Position numbers and translations under genes: made by a program
Notes under the pieces: model-generated
What the model was told of the DNA's origin: nothing
What the model saw: the letters and a program-made list of their open reading frames with translations, nothing else
Databases searched by the model: none
In this document: positions 23,038 to 34,001 of the stretch, piece after piece
How the letters are laid out: every line of letters starts with the position of its first letter
Numbering within the stretch: the stretch's first letter is position 1
Source: Nemertoderma westbladi
Lineage: Eukaryota > Xenacoelomorpha > Nemertodermatida > Nemertodermatidae
Length of the DNA: 64,000 nt
Direction: 5' to 3'
Assembly: GCA_032718475.1 (NCBI GenBank)
Contig: JAUCBJ010004063.1
Coordinates: 16,500-80,499 of the forward strand

Positions 23038-23386
23038 TTTAGTGCTGGGAGTATTATATTAGGTCCTACGTATAGTTGCAATGAATGTTAAGAATATTTA
23101 ATATATTAGCAAAAACATACCATTGAAAATACTTCCTTTACGCACATCTGGGGACATTGGTTTTTGTATAGGTGAGATAGGCTCTACGTGAACCATGTCC
23201 TGGAATATAGTGTCGTCATTCAGGTCCCTGCCCCCCCCCCCCCCCCAGGGTTTTTTCTAAATATGTTAGGGAAATTTATAAATGAAAATAGCGATTTATA
23301 AATTTTTATACTTGTTTAGAAATTGGTCACATAGAGACTAACCAATTCGCGCGGGAAGGTTTTAAACTTTACATGCATTTAACTCA

Positions 23387-23740
23387 GAATATTATTTCTC
23401 ATTTTTTCCTTCACTCAAAACCTATCTACACCGTCATTTTTTAATGAATTCGTTTGAAATTTTCAGTGAATGGTCTTGACATATTCACATATTGGCCATT
23501 GATCAGAAGACTAATGTTAACTAAAAAAATGAAAAAATATTAACTAAATGTGTTTTATTTTTGGCCGATATTTTCAGATTATCGGCTCAAAACATAACTT
23601 ACGCTGGAAATTTCAAAATTCTGTCTATTAAGTTTTATTGGTTAATGTCAAGACCATTCACTGAAAATTTCAAACGAATTGATTAAGAAATGGCGGAGTA
23701 GATCGATTTTGAATGAAGGAAAAAATGAGAAATAATATCA
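23387..23740. mobile_element. Foldback element with arms of about 95 bp
   Basis: TCATTTTTTCCTTCACTCAA ... AAATTTTCAGTGAATGGTCT at 23398-23477 is mirrored by 23645-23732. The loop of about 150 bases has no frame. It sits just before the LINE fragment. A C16 run at 23231-23246 precedes it. Confidence 0.8.
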
Positions 23741-23741
23741 T

Positions 23742-24536
23742 ATGCACACTGCACAGTTTCTACTAAATAAAGTGGAGAGGGCTGCTAAGGAGGTTGGATT
23801 GCATATAAATGCTAGCAAGACCGAATTCATGACCTTTAATGTTGATGGAAACTTGACAACCATTGATAATAATCAACTAAGGAAGGTCGATGACTTCCAG
23901 TACCTTGGATCATGGATAGAGTAGCAAAAAGGACATACAAGTTAGGAAAGCAAAGGCTTGGGTAGCTCTATCAAAAATGGATACCATTTGGAAATCAGAT
24001 CTCCCCAGGCACCTTAAGACTAAGTTCTTTCGAGCCACAGTGGAAAGTGTATTTTTATACGGGGGTAAGACCTGGACACTGACTAAATCACTTGAACAAC
24101 GAATTGATGGTTGCTACACAAGACTACTAAGGGCAGCCCTAAACATCAGCTGGAGACAACACATGACAAATGCCGAGCTTTATGGTACAATACCACCTGT
24201 ATCATCCACCCTCCGTGAACGCAGATTAAGATTCAGTGGGCACTGCTGGCGAAGTAAAGACGAGGTCATACCAGATCTACTTTTCTGGCAACCAACTCAT
24301 GGAAAGCGTAGTCGTGGACGACCGGCCATAACATATATAGATCAACTTGAAAGGGATACTGAACTTGGGAGAAACGAAATTGCGACAACTAACTATGGAG
24401 AATCGGGAAGCCTGGAAGGATCTCATTTCCACTGTCCGAGTTCACTCGACCTAGTAGTAGTTGGAGAATCGGGAATCCTGGAAGGATCTCATTTCCACTG
24501 TCGGAGTTCGCCCGACCTAGTAGTAGTAGTAGTAGT
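23742..24536 (+). pseudogene. Non-LTR retrotransposon remnant, 3' part of reverse transcriptase ORF
   Basis: The first frame (23742-23924) contains HINASKTEFM and LRKVDDFQYLGSWI, the conserved YLG region following the RT catalytic core. After a frameshift near 23922 the second frame contains ATVESVFLYGGKTWTL, DGCYTRLLRAALNISWRQHM and ERRLRFSGHCWR, typical of RTE/L1-like endonuclease-type LINE C-termini. The catalytic YADD motif and the 5' end are absent, so the copy is 5'-truncated and dead. At the 3' end a segment of about 65 bp (GGAGAATCGGGA...) is tandemly duplicated and the copy finishes in (TAG)n at 24518-24536, a short-repeat tail as in RTE-type elements. Confidence 0.85.
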
Positions 24537-24585
24537 AACATTCATTGCTACTATACGTAGGGCCTATTATAATACTCCCAGCACT

Positions 24586-24910
24586 ACAAAAACTAATGTC
24601 CCCAGATGTGCGCAAGGGACAGTATTTAGAACAGTGCGTTTTCGTCAATATATAAAAACATTTCTTAATGTCCATTGCAACTACATACCGTATGGTCTGC
24701 AGAAAAAACAATACAAAAACTAATGTCCCCAGATGTGCGCAAGGGACAGTATTTGGAACGGTGTGTTCTCGTTAATTTATTATATATTCTTAACGTCCAT
24801 TGCAACTACCTACATAAGTAGAACGTAGGGTATAATATAATACTCTCTGCACTACAAAACCAATGTCCCCAGATGTGCGCAAGGTACAACACTATTTAGA
24901 ATGGGTGTGT
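24586..24910. repeat. Inverted copies of the 127-bp unit (right arm)
   Basis: TGTCCCCAGATGTGCGCAAG recurs at about 24597, 24724 and 24864 in the orientation opposite to the left-arm array. Two units are close to 127 bp; the third is diverged. This pairing shows that the tandem units belonged to the element's inverted arms. Confidence 0.85.
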
Positions 24911-25620
24911 TTTCGTTAATTTATTATAATGTCTATTTCCACTACAGTACGTAGAAGGGTCTAAAAAATTAAAGCTATAAAATTCATGATATAATTAATA
25001 TAATTGAATGATGTGAATGTATTTTGAATGATAAGAGTTATATCATATATCGTTGTGCTCCACCTTATTTGTATTTATTTTAAACATTAATTTAATTAGT
25101 GCCCCCGCAGAAAAAAAGTAGCAGTGGCCGTATTACGATATTTGTCCATATATTTTTTAAAAATTTTCTACTTGCTTGTATGCATAGTGCATGCGGGATT
25201 GTTTAGCACTATCGACTAAGTGAAAATCCATTGTTATAGTAACTGAGGAAAGTTGCACCACAAGGGGTGCTTAGGTAACTCATAAGGAAATATTAACTTT
25301 TACAATTATTCACGAGTGTATAAAAACAATAAAAAAACGTTATCTAGGGATTGCCTGAGCTGCATTGTCTCAAAGACAGACCTGACTAACTAATCCATAA
25401 ATAATTGAACATAACTCATAATATACTTAATTTCAACCACAAACCGGGGTCGTTAAAAAATAAGCTCACACATACCGGCAAACCACTCGAAACGCTAACG
25501 TGCTCTTTTTCGTCCAAAGTGCTAACTGTTCCAGACGCATGCAAATCAACTATACACCTAACTAACAAATTCTCTGGAAGGTCGCTAGAGTACAAGGGTG
25601 GTAAAGACTACACATATACC

Positions 25621-25790
25621 ATAGCCCTAACTGCATTGTCTATTAATGTTGTGCTAACTGCAAACCTGAACAGTATTACTATACACCTAACTGCAAGGTC
25701 TAATTAATGTTGTGCTAACTGCAAACCCGTACAGCATTATTATACACCTAACTGCATGGTTTATTCATGTTGTAGGCCTACTAACTAAGT
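25621..25790. repeat. Short imperfect tandem repeat of about 60 bp, three units
   Basis: The unit contains CTAACTGCA, TTAATGTTGTGCTAACTGCA and TATTACTATACACC, repeated with about 10% difference. A 100-codon frame covering it has no family motif. Confidence 0.7.
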
Positions 25791-25807
25791 GTTTAACCCA
25801 ATTAAAC

Positions 25808-25850
25808 CCGGGGGGGGGGGGGGGGGGTCAATATGACCCCTCCCATGGTT
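25808..25850. repeat. G18 run followed by GGGGTCATATTGACC-like hairpin
   Basis: Eighteen G at 25810-25827 are followed by TCAATATGACCCCTCCC, which can pair back to the G run. Low complexity; the run length is uncertain. Confidence 0.65.
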
Positions 25851-26049
25851 TTTTTATTACAATTCTGAAACAAACGCAGTTGGGAATCTGAAATTTTATG
25901 ACTTTTCCTAAAAATCTATTGTCTTCCTAGTAGTGGAAAGCGTTTTCAAAAATATTGGGTGGTTTTCGAGTTATAGCACCATTTTTTAACCCTACTTTTG
26001 GCACTTTTTTTAGACGTTTTTTGGAAATTACATTTCATTAAATATTAAT

Positions 26050-26905
26050 TGTAACATCTCTATTTATGATTTACACCGGTTTTTTGGTGTGAGCAATTGG
26101 ATGGAATTCATATAAATTGATTTAGAAATTTCAAACTTGTTTTTTTCTGCGGGTGCTAAATTTTGGTGCCAGCACCAAATTTTGAAATATGTCAATTTTG
26201 TAAATTTATTGTTTGAAACTTGTTTTTTACGCAATTGGGGTTTTTTGGAGTTCTGGTTTCGATGAAATATATACGAGTTGCACTAAGCGTATCAAACTTG
26301 TATTTTTCGGTGCTGTGTGCAAATTTTGGTGCTAGCACGAAATTTTGAAAATCCATATAATAGATAAAATTGCGTGTGACAATTTATTTCTTGCATTTTA
26401 GAGGTTTATGGCTATTCTGAATTCAATGGAATATATAATTATCGCACTAGACATCTCAAACTTGTATTTTTCGGAAGTGGGTGCAAAATGTGGTGCTAGC
26501 ACCAAATTTTGAAAACCATCAAATATATCAATTGATTGTGTCATCTTGTTTCTTGCGTTATACGGGTTTGTTAGGGTTCTGAATTCAATGGAATCAGTAA
26601 AAATTTCATAAGAGTTTTCAAACTTGTATTTTTCGCCGGTGGGTGAAAATTGTTGTGCCAGCACCAAATTTTGTAAAATGAGTAAATTGATCAGTAGATA
26701 GTATCATCTTGTTTCTTGCGTTATACGGGTTTATGAGGGTCCTGAATACGATGGAATCAATAAAAACAGCACTGGACATCGCAAACTTGTACTTTTTGGT
26801 GATGGGTACGAAATTTGGTGCTAGCACCAAAATTTGCCAAATTACGCCGAAAAATACAAGTTGTAATGATCTGGCATATTTGAAAAGTATTCCATTAGAA
26901 TCAGC
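26050..26905. repeat. Diverged 163-bp tandem repeat, about five units, then an inverted continuation
   Basis: CAAACTTGTATTTTTCGG-type starts occur at 26132, 26293, 26457, 26619 and 26782 (spacing 161-164). Each unit carries a GGTGCTAGCACC or GGTGCCAGCACC palindrome inside AAATTTTGGTGCTAGCACCA. From about 26840 the motifs appear reversed (CCGAAAAATACAAGTTG, TATTCCATTAGAATC) to about 27180. Divergence between units is considerable, so this is an older array. Confidence 0.85.
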
Positions 26906-27401
26906 GCCCTAGAAAACCTGAAAATGTGAATTCATTGCATCGTATAAGTGAATTAAAAATTTTGTGTTCTAACTGAAAAGTGCTGGTTACTTGTTTTTTT
27001 CATTTTTTTCCTACGCATAGAGGACTAAACAGCCATTTATGGTAATCATATCATTTTAATTATTTTCCAATGTATTTTGCGCCCCAGAAAACCTGTATTG
27101 AAAAACAATTAGCCGAAAAATGTAACTTTCAAATTTTGTGAAAATTGTGCACTACTTGTAATTTTGGTGCTGCAATATTACCACCCCAGTACATTTTTTC
27201 GAAAATTTTTTTTTCGGTCGGATCCAGACTAGTGATACCTACGTACAAACAAAAACTCAATATTTGTAGATTTAAAAATGTAAAAATGTAAAATGTAAGA
27301 TGTAAAAATCATGATTTTTTTTTAATAAAAAAAATCAGATTTTTTTTATTTATATCAGATTTATTTGATTTAAATCAGTTTTTTTTTCATTTAAATCGGG
27401 T

Positions 27402-27773
27402 GACAAAAAAGCAAAGACCCAAATAACAAAGACCTGTATGAAACACATGTGTTAACTTTCGTTTATTGTTTTGGTTCCCCAAACACGCCTCTGTAACCTG
27501 CTCCTTTACTAACCTGCTCCTGTAAATGGCAATGGGACCTAACACTGGCAATGGGACCTAATCCCCTTTAGGGCGTAACGCGACTTTATATCTTTGTTTT
27601 GTACAGGTGCCAAAGAGCGTTAGGTTACATTGCATTTAAAGGAGCAGGTTAGTAAAGGAGCATGTTACAGAGGCTTGTTGGGGGAACCAAAACAATAAAC
27701 GAAAGTTAACACATGTTTCAAAGATTATGCAGGTCTTTATTATTTAGGTCTTTGGTCTTTGTTTTGTAGTCAC
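27402..27773. mobile_element. Foldback/MITE with arms of about 130 bp inside the AT-rich element
   Basis: AAAGACCTGTATGAAACACA, TAACTTTCGTTTATTGTTTT and CTAACCTGCTCCT in the left arm are mirrored by AGGAGCAGGTTAG, AAAACAATAAACGAAAGTTA and CAGGTCTTTATTATTTAGG in the right arm. The ends are GTGAC/GTCAC and CATTTAAATC flanks both sides, which could be a target duplication or simply the host repeat. About 100 bases of loop have no frame. Confidence 0.85.
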
Positions 27774-27882
27774 CCATTTAAATCACTTTTTTCTTATTTG
27801 AATCAGATTTTTTTATTTAAATCAGATTTTATATTTAAACAATCGGAAGACTTCTGGCTTCATCAATGCACTAATGTTTAAA

Positions 27883-28256
27883 AAAAACCGAAAAACCGGG
27901 ATCCCAGCGAAATATCGAATCCCGATTCCGACTTTTTTGAAACGGGATCCCGAAGTTTAAATGGTTAAATAAATTTGTTGAACATCTAAAAAAAGTTCCA
28001 GCAGAACGGAAATGTTTTGATTATATCTAACTTTTATTTCAGTAAACCATCCAGTAATCAATTATAAGATAATTTTAATATAACTTTATCTTACTAATAT
28101 TTCATAAGTGTAAAATAAAGTGAGTGTTACTGAAAACCTGCCTCATATACTATTAACTTTGATGAATTTAATCCAAAATTGCAATACCGATCCCGTAAAA
28201 CGGGATCTCGAGAGGAATAATCCCGGTCCCGATCCCGGAAATCCCGAAAAGTCTGA
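27883..28256. mobile_element. CCCGATCCCG-ended repeat element, copy 2
   Basis: Same ends (CCGGGATCCC, CCCGGTCCCGATCCCGG) and same interior (AGCAGAACGGAAATGTTTTG, TTTCAGTAAACCATCCAGTA) as 4518-4925, in the same orientation, with scattered substitutions. Confidence 0.75.
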
Positions 28257-28569
28257 ATTCGAATATAAACTAAATAAACAACAAACTGAATAGAACTCTA
28301 AAGTACAACTTAATTAATGGGCCTGTGAATACTGTATGGTATTGGAAATGCGAGATGATACTGTATTTTCATGTAAATATTTAGGTAATTTGAATCATTT
28401 ATTAATAATCAGTAATGCAATGTTTATCCTGGCCTTAAAGCATGATTGATAAAATTCATGATTTTAAAAAAATCAAAACTATCCGATTTTTTTTTATTTT
28501 TATATGTGATTTAAATCATGATTTAAATCAATGATTTAAATCAAATGATTTAATTCAAACAACCCTGCA

Positions 28570-29380
28570 TGGGTGATAGGGAGTTATGGCGGCGCAATTT
28601 TGTCGACAAGCCGGCACAGCATTTTTAAAAATGCAGCTGCAATGCAGCATGCCGATCCTAGCTAGTTGGCATTCGGGATACCTGATTTTTCATTTATCCA
28701 AAAAACTTGTCAAAGATTACAGTAGTGACGATATGAAACTTGGTTTTGAAAATTTCAGATCAGTTTATAGGTCTATTTATTGCAAGGGAATGTTATATTA
28801 AATTTGGTAATGGATCATCATTTTACAGTAACGGATTCAACTCAAAACTTGGGAAAAAGACTCCTGGGAAAATTCTAAGAGATACAGAATATCAAAATTG
28901 CCGTAGCTCCTATATAACAATTCAAGGATATTCATTTGAATCAGTGCAATGAGATGAGTCATATTTCAGTTAATGATGCAACTAATGCTTCATATTTTTC
29001 ATCAAATTTATTATTATACAGTATATCTTGTGTTTTATCAGTGTCCACGATATATTAGTTAGGTGCGGCTCCAATTCTTGGACTGTGTTAATTTATTTTC
29101 CCCCGGCACTTTAGAATTATCCGGATTGGTTTTGAAACGTTGCTTTAATATGAGAATTTCACTATGACTCCTTTCATTATCTTTTCATAAGATCAAAATT
29201 TCTAAAATGATCACATAATTAACATTTTTATATTTAATTTCTCGTACGCGGATAAAATTCACTCAAGGGAATTATTTATGTGGGTTTAAGTTACTCTGAG
29301 CAGCCTATCATTATAGTGAATTATAATTGTTTGGAATTTTAACAATTGTTAATTATTAATCTGACGCATATTATATTTAT
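28570..29380. other. No recognised gene
   Basis: A 71-codon frame at 28586-28801 starts MAAQFCRQAGTAFLKM but has no family match and its second half is AT-driven. Nothing else is seen. Confidence 0.35.
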
Positions 29381-29868
29381 TGTTTCACTAACTAATTTCA
29401 CAAATTTACAACCCAAATTAAATTTGCCACAGTTTGAGTTTGTGTTTTATGTATTTTATTATATCTCAACAATAGACGAAACGAGGAAATATTCTAATAA
29501 CCATTGTCTATCTATGTGTAAGTTTTCCATTTCACCATTCTTATTCGTTTCAGTCTGGGAATAAATTTCGGTTTGCCTATGTTTCATTAGACTAGTTGTC
29601 AATGTCCAGGTAAGAAACCATTAGGTTTCCATGACAATACAAAATTATCGGGTTAGGACTTTGTATAAAGTACTTTCAAAAAAAAGTATAAGTTAGGACT
29701 TTAGCGCTCCCGGAGTTTATGCAAACGGTTTTATTTTTGTGTTCGATGTGAAATTGGTTATTTGCGAAACGAAGGGGTATTCGCAATCAATATTCGGCGA
29801 GTTAGCGTATTAGGGTATTTTCGGTCTTACAATCATTTAGCACTTAGTACAAATTGAATATAAGTGTA
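29381..29868. repeat. Direct repeat pair, copy 1 (about 490 bp)
   Basis: Shares with 30662-31120 TGTTTCACTAA, TATCTCAACAAT, GTCCAGGTAAGAAACCATTA, TCGGGTTAGGACTTTGTATA and GCGAGTTAGCGTATTAGGGT in the same order and orientation, at roughly 85% identity by eye in the 3' two thirds. There is no coding frame. It may be two copies of a dispersed element or a local duplication. Confidence 0.8.
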
Positions 29869-30661
29869 ATTGACTAACCAACGAAAATTAAAATAACACG
29901 AGAGAAAGTAAAAAACATTATTGATAATAGGTAAAAAAAATTAAAATATAGCAGACAATAAAAGTCAGAAAAACCGACGTAATGAGTTATGTAAAGGAAC
30001 TTTCATATTTTACCGATTTATAACTGATGTTACACGAATAATGATTGAATTGTATTATTTTTTCCTGCAAATATTGTAAATTGATAAAAGTGAAACTATA
30101 ACTATTTTACATGATTGTGTGAAAGGTTTCACATAAGCAGTATTTATGTACCGAGCGAGGGTGGCGAGGGATGTTTCCATAAATATACAAGGGTCATTCA
30201 TTCATAAACGTTGACAGTGCCCTTTTCACAAAAATGGTGCCATTTTGTTAAATTATATCAATTTAAGGGCGTTCTGAATGCTTAATTATTAGCGTTAATA
30301 TTGTAATGTTTAGGAATATTAATGAAATTCATATCCTTTTTATGCAATTAATTGCAGTTGGTACATCACCTAAACTTACACTTCGCCTACAATCAATGGT
30401 TATCAGTAATGGGAAATACTATCAATATTTGTTATAGAAGTTTATTGTTACTAAGTTAGTGATTATTACTTAGCTGCGTTATGAGGATATCACCACATCG
30501 AGAAGTTGTTAATTTTCATAAAAATAGCGCACGTTTAGGTACGCCTATAATGCACTAATTATTGCAATTTACCTGCTATAAAAGAAAAGGCAACTTTGTG
30601 GAATAAAATTACGCATTACTCTGCATAAAAACAAATATAGTTTTCTCTTTAACCATAAAAT

Positions 30662-31120
30662 TGTTTCACTAATATTTTCACAAATTTAGAACCTCAATTT
30701 GGGGTATCTCAACAATTAGACCGGATGAATTTTGAAATAACGATTGTCAATATATCTAGGTATTTCCAATCCACGGCAATCACTCACTACATAATAATAT
30801 GTCGCCTGTGCAATAAATTGAAATACATTGTATGGATGTCCAGGTAAGAAACCATTACGTTTCCATGACAATACACAGTTATCGGGTTAGGACTTTGTAT
30901 AGAGTACTTTCAAAGACTATCTAAAAGTAATAAGTTAAGACTTTAGCGCCCCCGCAGTTTGTGCAAAACGCTTTTATTATTAGGTTATACGTGTACAATT
31001 GGCTATTCGCGAAACGGAGGGGTATTCGCAATTAACATTCAGCGAGTTAGCGTATTAGGGTATTTGCGGTCTTATAATCATTTAGCACTTGGTAGTTGGT
31101 ACAAATGGAATGTAAGTGTA
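30662..31120. repeat. Direct repeat pair, copy 2
   Basis: Counterpart of 29381-29868, 1.27 kb downstream. The intervening 0.8 kb (29869-30661) is AT-rich with no gene. The equal orientation and spacing could suggest LTR-like termini, but no TG...CA ends, primer-binding site or retroviral-type frame is seen between them. Confidence 0.8.
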
Positions 31121-31820
31121 AGTAGTGTGTTTGTAAGTTAGCATTATGGCCATTCCATACTCTTGAGTGTTTAAGTGTGTTTGAAAAGTACCAGTTCCCA
31201 TAATGCCGCTAAGGGGGGCCAAGTTTTTCATACACATGACACACTGGACTGCAAAAGTGGTAAAATGCTAACTTGTGGGAAATGGTCTAAAAAACGTTTT
31301 GACAAAGTTTCAGATTGCAAGGACCACGAGTTAGCACTTTGAGTTAGCACTTTGGAAAAGTTAGCACAATAGCGGAAAAAGAGCTTGCAAAGTTAGCCCT
31401 TTGGTATATTTGCCAACACACTGGGGACATTGTGACGTCACAAAATGACGTAGATAATGTGTGTATACTTATCACTGTTATAGTGGGGACATCAATATTT
31501 ACACCCCATACACACCGAACACATACGAGTGCGGCTTAACACAAACAAAGTGGGGACTGAGCCTAAATACGGTGAAATTTCATATTTAGACTAATTTGGC
31601 AATGAAGATTTCGAATTTCCAGTCAGAACGTTCTGGGGACGTCCCCAGTTCGCGAAAGGTCCCCAGAACGTGGGTATTGTATGGCACTTACGTCCACAGT
31701 ATGTAGCGTTAACCAGTGCCATCCCACACCCACACCCACCCTACCCAATCCTTACACTCACCCAACGCCCAACCGACACTCTATGTTTTTCTCACTAATT
31801 CATAGTACCTTTTATTCCAG
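31121..31820. other. Upstream region of the Mieap homologue
   Basis: Contains repeated GTTAGCACTTTG motifs (31325-31365), GGGGACAT/GTCCCCAG motifs and a C-rich CCACACCCACACCCACCC tract (31725-31740), both resembling sequence at 21040-21910. No 5' UTR exon or promoter motif can be assigned with confidence. Confidence 0.35.
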
Positions 31821-31927
31821 ATGTTCTAGTATTTATTAATATGGCTCACACATTGAAACATCTCGTTGAAGTGGGCAGCTTTGCAGCAGTCAACGATAAA
31901 TTGCGACAATGGTCAGAACACTACAAT
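31821..31927 (+). CDS. SPATA18: Mieap/SPATA18 homologue, first coding exon
   Basis: The exon follows acceptor TTTTATTCCAG and has 20 bases of 5' UTR before ATG at 31841. The 29 codons (MAHTLKHLVEVGSF..., ending LRQWSEHYN) finish exactly at a GTAAGT donor in phase 0. Joined to the next two exons, the product matches the N-terminus of the mitochondria-eating protein (human starts MAENLKRLV and has WLKEYNTNTCDQN at this point). In vertebrates Mieap is a p53-induced factor in mitochondrial quality control and acts at mitochondria. An upstream non-coding exon is implied by the acceptor. I see no frame damage. Confidence 0.87.
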
Positions 31928-33235
31928 GTAAGTACCTATGGCGAGGACTCGATGTTACACAATATTAGTAATACACTAACATTAGTATACAGTACTACTC
32001 TTACCATAAATTGAGGTAGTTTTGAATTAAATATAAATACAATTATTAATTGATAACAAATAAATTGGAGTTGATCTGATAAGGCAAAGGGGTAGCCCCC
32101 CTCCCCCTCGCCAAAAATTTCTTAAATTTGTTTTTATTGCATCTCGATTAGAATTTAATGGGAATCTCTAATCTGAAAAAGGCTTAGAGAGATCTCTTTT
32201 AGTTCTCGAGTTATTGTGGAATATCAGTCTGCCAATTTGTTGTCAAAATGTATTACAGACAGAGACAGACAACCGACAGACGGACAAACTAGATTCCACC
32301 AAATATTAAACCCGAAATCGGAAAATAAATCAGCGACCCCGAAAACCCCCATAATATAATTTTAGCTCGGTGGTTTATTTCTTTCCTGTCAGACACTAAT
32401 AACCAACCAGAGCTCGTACAGGTAGTTTTGCGCTGAAACTGAACTTTGAAGGCAACTTTAAAGGTACTTTCAAAAGCTTCAATAAATTTCACGGACTTTT
32501 CTTAATTTAATAATATTTCCCCATTTTTTAATAACAATTACAAAAAAACATGGGTTTTTTCAGTTTTTAAAAAAATTTGAATTTTTCTTTACAAAATTAC
32601 CAATTATCAGGAATAGATAAAACTAAAATAAAAAAAGTGCGTGAAAAATCTGATTAAAATGAACATGCTGGTTCCAAAAAATGTGGTGCGGGAAAATAAA
32701 AATGGAATATAACGGAGGTCGTTATATATATAGTCGTTTTAGCGAAATTGTATAAATCTCATGCAGGCCGCTAGGGGGCGCCAAAAAATTTTTTCAAATT
32801 TTTATGTACTTTTGATGATCAATTTTTCGATATTAAATCATTTACTATGTATTTTTCAACCACATTGGAGACATGTACCATATAAGATAACCCCCCCCCC
32901 CCTCCGCTCCCCACCCCCACCACACCCTTAAATGATATAATACTGTAAAACAGCATTTTGTTATGTGAAATAAAATTGTCGAGGGACGTCACTGGGGTTG
33001 AACCTGCGCTATACGGTGCCGATTCGGTGCAAATGTAGTTACTTATTATATAAACAATAACAGGCATTATCAGCTCAACTAAATTTTTTTCATTTAGTAA
33101 CACCCCGGCACCTCAGTACTTCCACTAACCTAAGTGGTCTATCTTCGATAACAACCTTCTTTGCGACTTTTCGCTCTAAATATTATTCTATTGCTATTAA
33201 TTATTTATTAGTATATTACTTTATTTCCTCGACAG

Positions 33236-33341
33236 ATAAATACTGTGGACCAGAATGTCGGTAACGCCATTGAGAATATTGAGATAGTTGCCAAACTCCA
33301 GGGCCAACTCTTCGATATTCTAAACAAAGTATCTAACGAAG
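33236..33341 (+). CDS. SPATA18: Mieap/SPATA18 homologue, exon 2
   Basis: Acceptor TTATTTCCTCGACAG and donor G|GTTAAT bound 35 codons plus one base: INTVDQNVGNAIENIEIVAK, LQGQLFDILNKVSNEG. The VDQN, IE-VAK-QGQLF-IL and EG(G) positions match the Mieap N-terminal domain nearly residue by residue. Intron 1 (31928-33235) contains a copy of the dispersed GACAGAC repeat near 32260 and a C-rich tract at 32889 but no exon that I can see. Confidence 0.88.
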
Positions 33342-33811
33342 GTTAATTTAAATCAATTAGTTAATGTAATTTAGATACATGGAAATTGATTTATTTATGA
33401 AATTTAGCGACTTACGCTCACAAATATAATAACTCTGTACCTCGGCCTCCTAGTATAAATTTATTATTATTTGTATTTGTCTGGTATTTAATAATACCCA
33501 GACCTAATAATACATTACCAGGTTTTTTACATTTAAATTATTTATTTATTTATTATTTTGGTTTATATAAAATATTAAGGTATTATTTAAGCAATTAACT
33601 GTGGCCCTTTATATGTTGTGTGGAAAACCACAGCTCTTTAAATGCTGCAGCATAGACCAATCCTGGCTTTCATCCTTGACTAGTCAATAATTTGTATAGG
33701 ACACATAGTGGAAGGGTTTATTGTGGAAGTTCACCCATGGTGGTGAACAGGTATTCCTTTGCTTAATGAACCTAAAAGATTTTTCAATTCAATTTCATTT
33801 TATTGTTATAG

Positions 33812-34001
33812 GTGGGACATATAGTGGCGTTGAACCCCTTAAGCAGCAATTACTCCCGTGGTTAGCGCGCGGTTTCCTAGCAACCAGTGGCGGAGTCTCC
33901 CCCGATACCAGTCTGAAACTCATCAATGAGGTCGCCGAGAAAGAAAGAATAATAAGGGAACTGAAACTGAATCAAGAGCTGAGTGGACATCAGTCACATG
34001 A
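33812..34001 (+). CDS. SPATA18: Mieap/SPATA18 homologue, exon 3
   Basis: The exon starts after ATTGTTATAG with GT completing a glycine codon (phase 1 matches exon 2). It reads GTYSGVEPLKQQLLPWLARG, then FLATSGG and an acidic/basic helix (NEVAEKERIIRELKLNQEL). GVE-x-x-K-x-x-LLPWL is a clear Mieap match. The 3' end is inferred: CATGA|GTTAGT at 34002 is the donor whose phase (2) agrees with exon 4, giving ...SGHQSHE|EDEAERLKK. The last 26 coding bases are the start of the tandem array that follows, so the same donor sequence recurs about every 39 bases for 4.4 kb. If this donor is unused, the frame stops at TAA 34009-34011. Confidence 0.82.

Larger units (their letters stand above)
22031..25320. 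mobile_element. 3.3-kb long-inverted-repeat element, composite
   Basis: Left-arm landmarks (TACACTCGTG at 22031, TTTTCACTTAGTCGATAG at about 22137, GATATAACTCTTATCATTCA at about 22352, TTCTACAGTACGTA at about 22416) recur in mirror order at 25311-25320, about 25216, 25025 and 24944. The arms (about 0.5 kb of flank plus tandem units, then GTGCTGGGAGTATTATA at 23043 against 24567) have diverged substantially, so the element is old. Weak similarity continues outward to about 21965 and 25400. The centre has been invaded by a foldback and a LINE fragment. No transposase is seen. Confidence 0.75.
27290..28569. mobile_element. Nested transposon cluster with a CAACCCTG-type hAT end
   Basis: Both sides are built of ATGATTTAAATCA-type AT-rich repeats, and the right side ends ATTCAAACAACCCTG (CAGGGTTGTTTGAAT on the other strand), a terminal form common in hAT-like MITEs. 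A matching CAGGGTTG left end is not seen, so the left limit is approximate. Two other elements sit inside (27402-27773 and 27883-28256). Confidence 0.6.

Noticed and set aside
29381-31120. LTR retrotransposon
   Set aside because: The direct repeats lack TG...CA ends and there is no primer-binding site, polypurine tract or gag/pol-like frame in the 0.8 kb between them.
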